64,000 nucleotides of DNA from Streptomyces sp. TLI_053. GTDB taxonomy: Bacteria > Actinomycetota > Actinomycetes > Streptomycetales > Streptomycetaceae. The notes under the pieces were generated by a model, which worked only from the letters and a program-made list of their open reading frames with translations, was not told the origin of the DNA and made no database searches. Below are positions 63,669 to 64,000 of the stretch, one piece after another (the stretch's first letter is position 1; every line of letters begins with the position of its first letter). The stretch is taken from the NCBI RefSeq assembly GCF_900105395.1, contig NZ_LT629775.1, positions 248,001-312,000 on the forward strand, read 5' to 3'. The translations under genes were made by a program, and so were the position numbers.

Positions 63669-63925
63669 TCTACGACGCCAGTTCGAGGCCCACTCCTCGC
63701 CCGGACCAAGCCGTGGCGCTGGGCACACCGGCTTCCTGGTACCCGGGCTGGTACCCGGGCCCTCCGTGGGTCTGCCAGGACCGGTGCGCGTAGCTCCGCA
63801 CCCTGTGGAGAACGTACGGGCCGACCACCGGCAGGCCGGAGGACGAGCCGCCCAGCCGCCCAGCCGCATGCCACGGATCAAGCAGGGGGGCTGGCTTGTC
63901 GGTGGTGGGGCTTAGCATGCGGAGC

Positions 63926-64000
63926 ATGACACGATATGTCGATGAGGATCTGCAGGGTGCGGAGTTCCGCGAGTGCGACCTGACGGGGTCGCGCCTGATC
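63926..64000 (+). CDS. Pentapeptide-repeat protein, 5' end only
   Basis: ATG 63926 opens MTRYVDEDLQGAEFRECDLTGSRLI, running off the window. The LQGAE-FRECD-LTGSR-LI spacing is the A(D/N)LXX pentapeptide pattern of right-handed quadrilateral helices. Divergent from the methyltransferase. Only 25 codons are visible, so length and function cannot be judged. Confidence 0.6.
   Translation, partial: MTRYVDEDLQGAEFRECDLTGSRLI

Overview
The window is very GC-rich, uses GTG and TTG starts freely, has codons with G or C at nearly every third position, and carries Streptomyces-type families (DUF7848, DUF6228, DUF6882, Imm49, RepSA/AICE integrase, trypco2). It is most likely an accessory region of a Streptomyces or Kitasatospora chromosome, rich in mobile DNA and conflict genes. 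No rRNA, tRNA or CRISPR array is visible.

Layout. 0.2-4.3 kb: a minus-strand operon for a MacAB-like export system (lipoprotein, HlyD-type adaptor, ABC ATPase, FtsX-type permease). 4.4-9.4 kb: a small secreted protein, a zinc-ribbon protein with a PD-(D/E)XK-like motif, a DUF6228-like pair and a DedA membrane protein. 9.5-13.2 kb: an Imm49 immunity protein, a PRC-barrel protein with a perfect 34-bp-arm hairpin behind it, and an AraC-type regulator. 14.3-19.6 kb: two orphan polymorphic-toxin tails, each with an immunity gene, beside the remains of a pSAM2-like integrative element (broken rep, xis, intact integrase). Four copies of a short core sequence punctuate this segment, and three of them are followed by perfect hairpins. 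19.8-24.8 kb: a mobile-element graveyard (partial IS5, two intact IS110 genes, ISL3 and integrase fragments). 24.8-26.6 kb: a P-loop kinase and a secreted protein.

27.1-38.9 kb: two very large divergent secreted proteins, a 2156-aa RHS/YD-repeat polymorphic toxin and a 1626-aa DNRLRE/FG-GAP/LGFP-repeat protein. 40.35-50.5 kb: the most striking locus, a tandem pair of [promoter-like motif - trypco2 protein - trypsin/P-loop NTPase/TPR giant - HNH-nuclease remnant] modules. The architecture matches the diversifying NTP-dependent conflict (defence or self-recognition) systems predicted by comparative genomics. The first copy carries a young TPR array with a 119-bp perfect internal repeat; the second is larger and more diverged.

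50.9-64 kb: DUF6882, SUFU-remnant, SUKH and DUF6188 immunity-type genes; a seven-repeat disulfide-rich secreted protein divergent from a membrane-anchored XRE regulator; glutaminase-STAS; an NTF2-like protein; an NmrA-like reductase divergent from an HxlR regulator; a membrane protein/methyltransferase pair; and the start of a pentapeptide-repeat gene. Two genes (rep and DUF6188) are interrupted by single in-frame TAG codons and another by a frameshift. The themes are toxin/immunity turnover, NTPase-based conflict systems and integrase/IS-driven remodelling.
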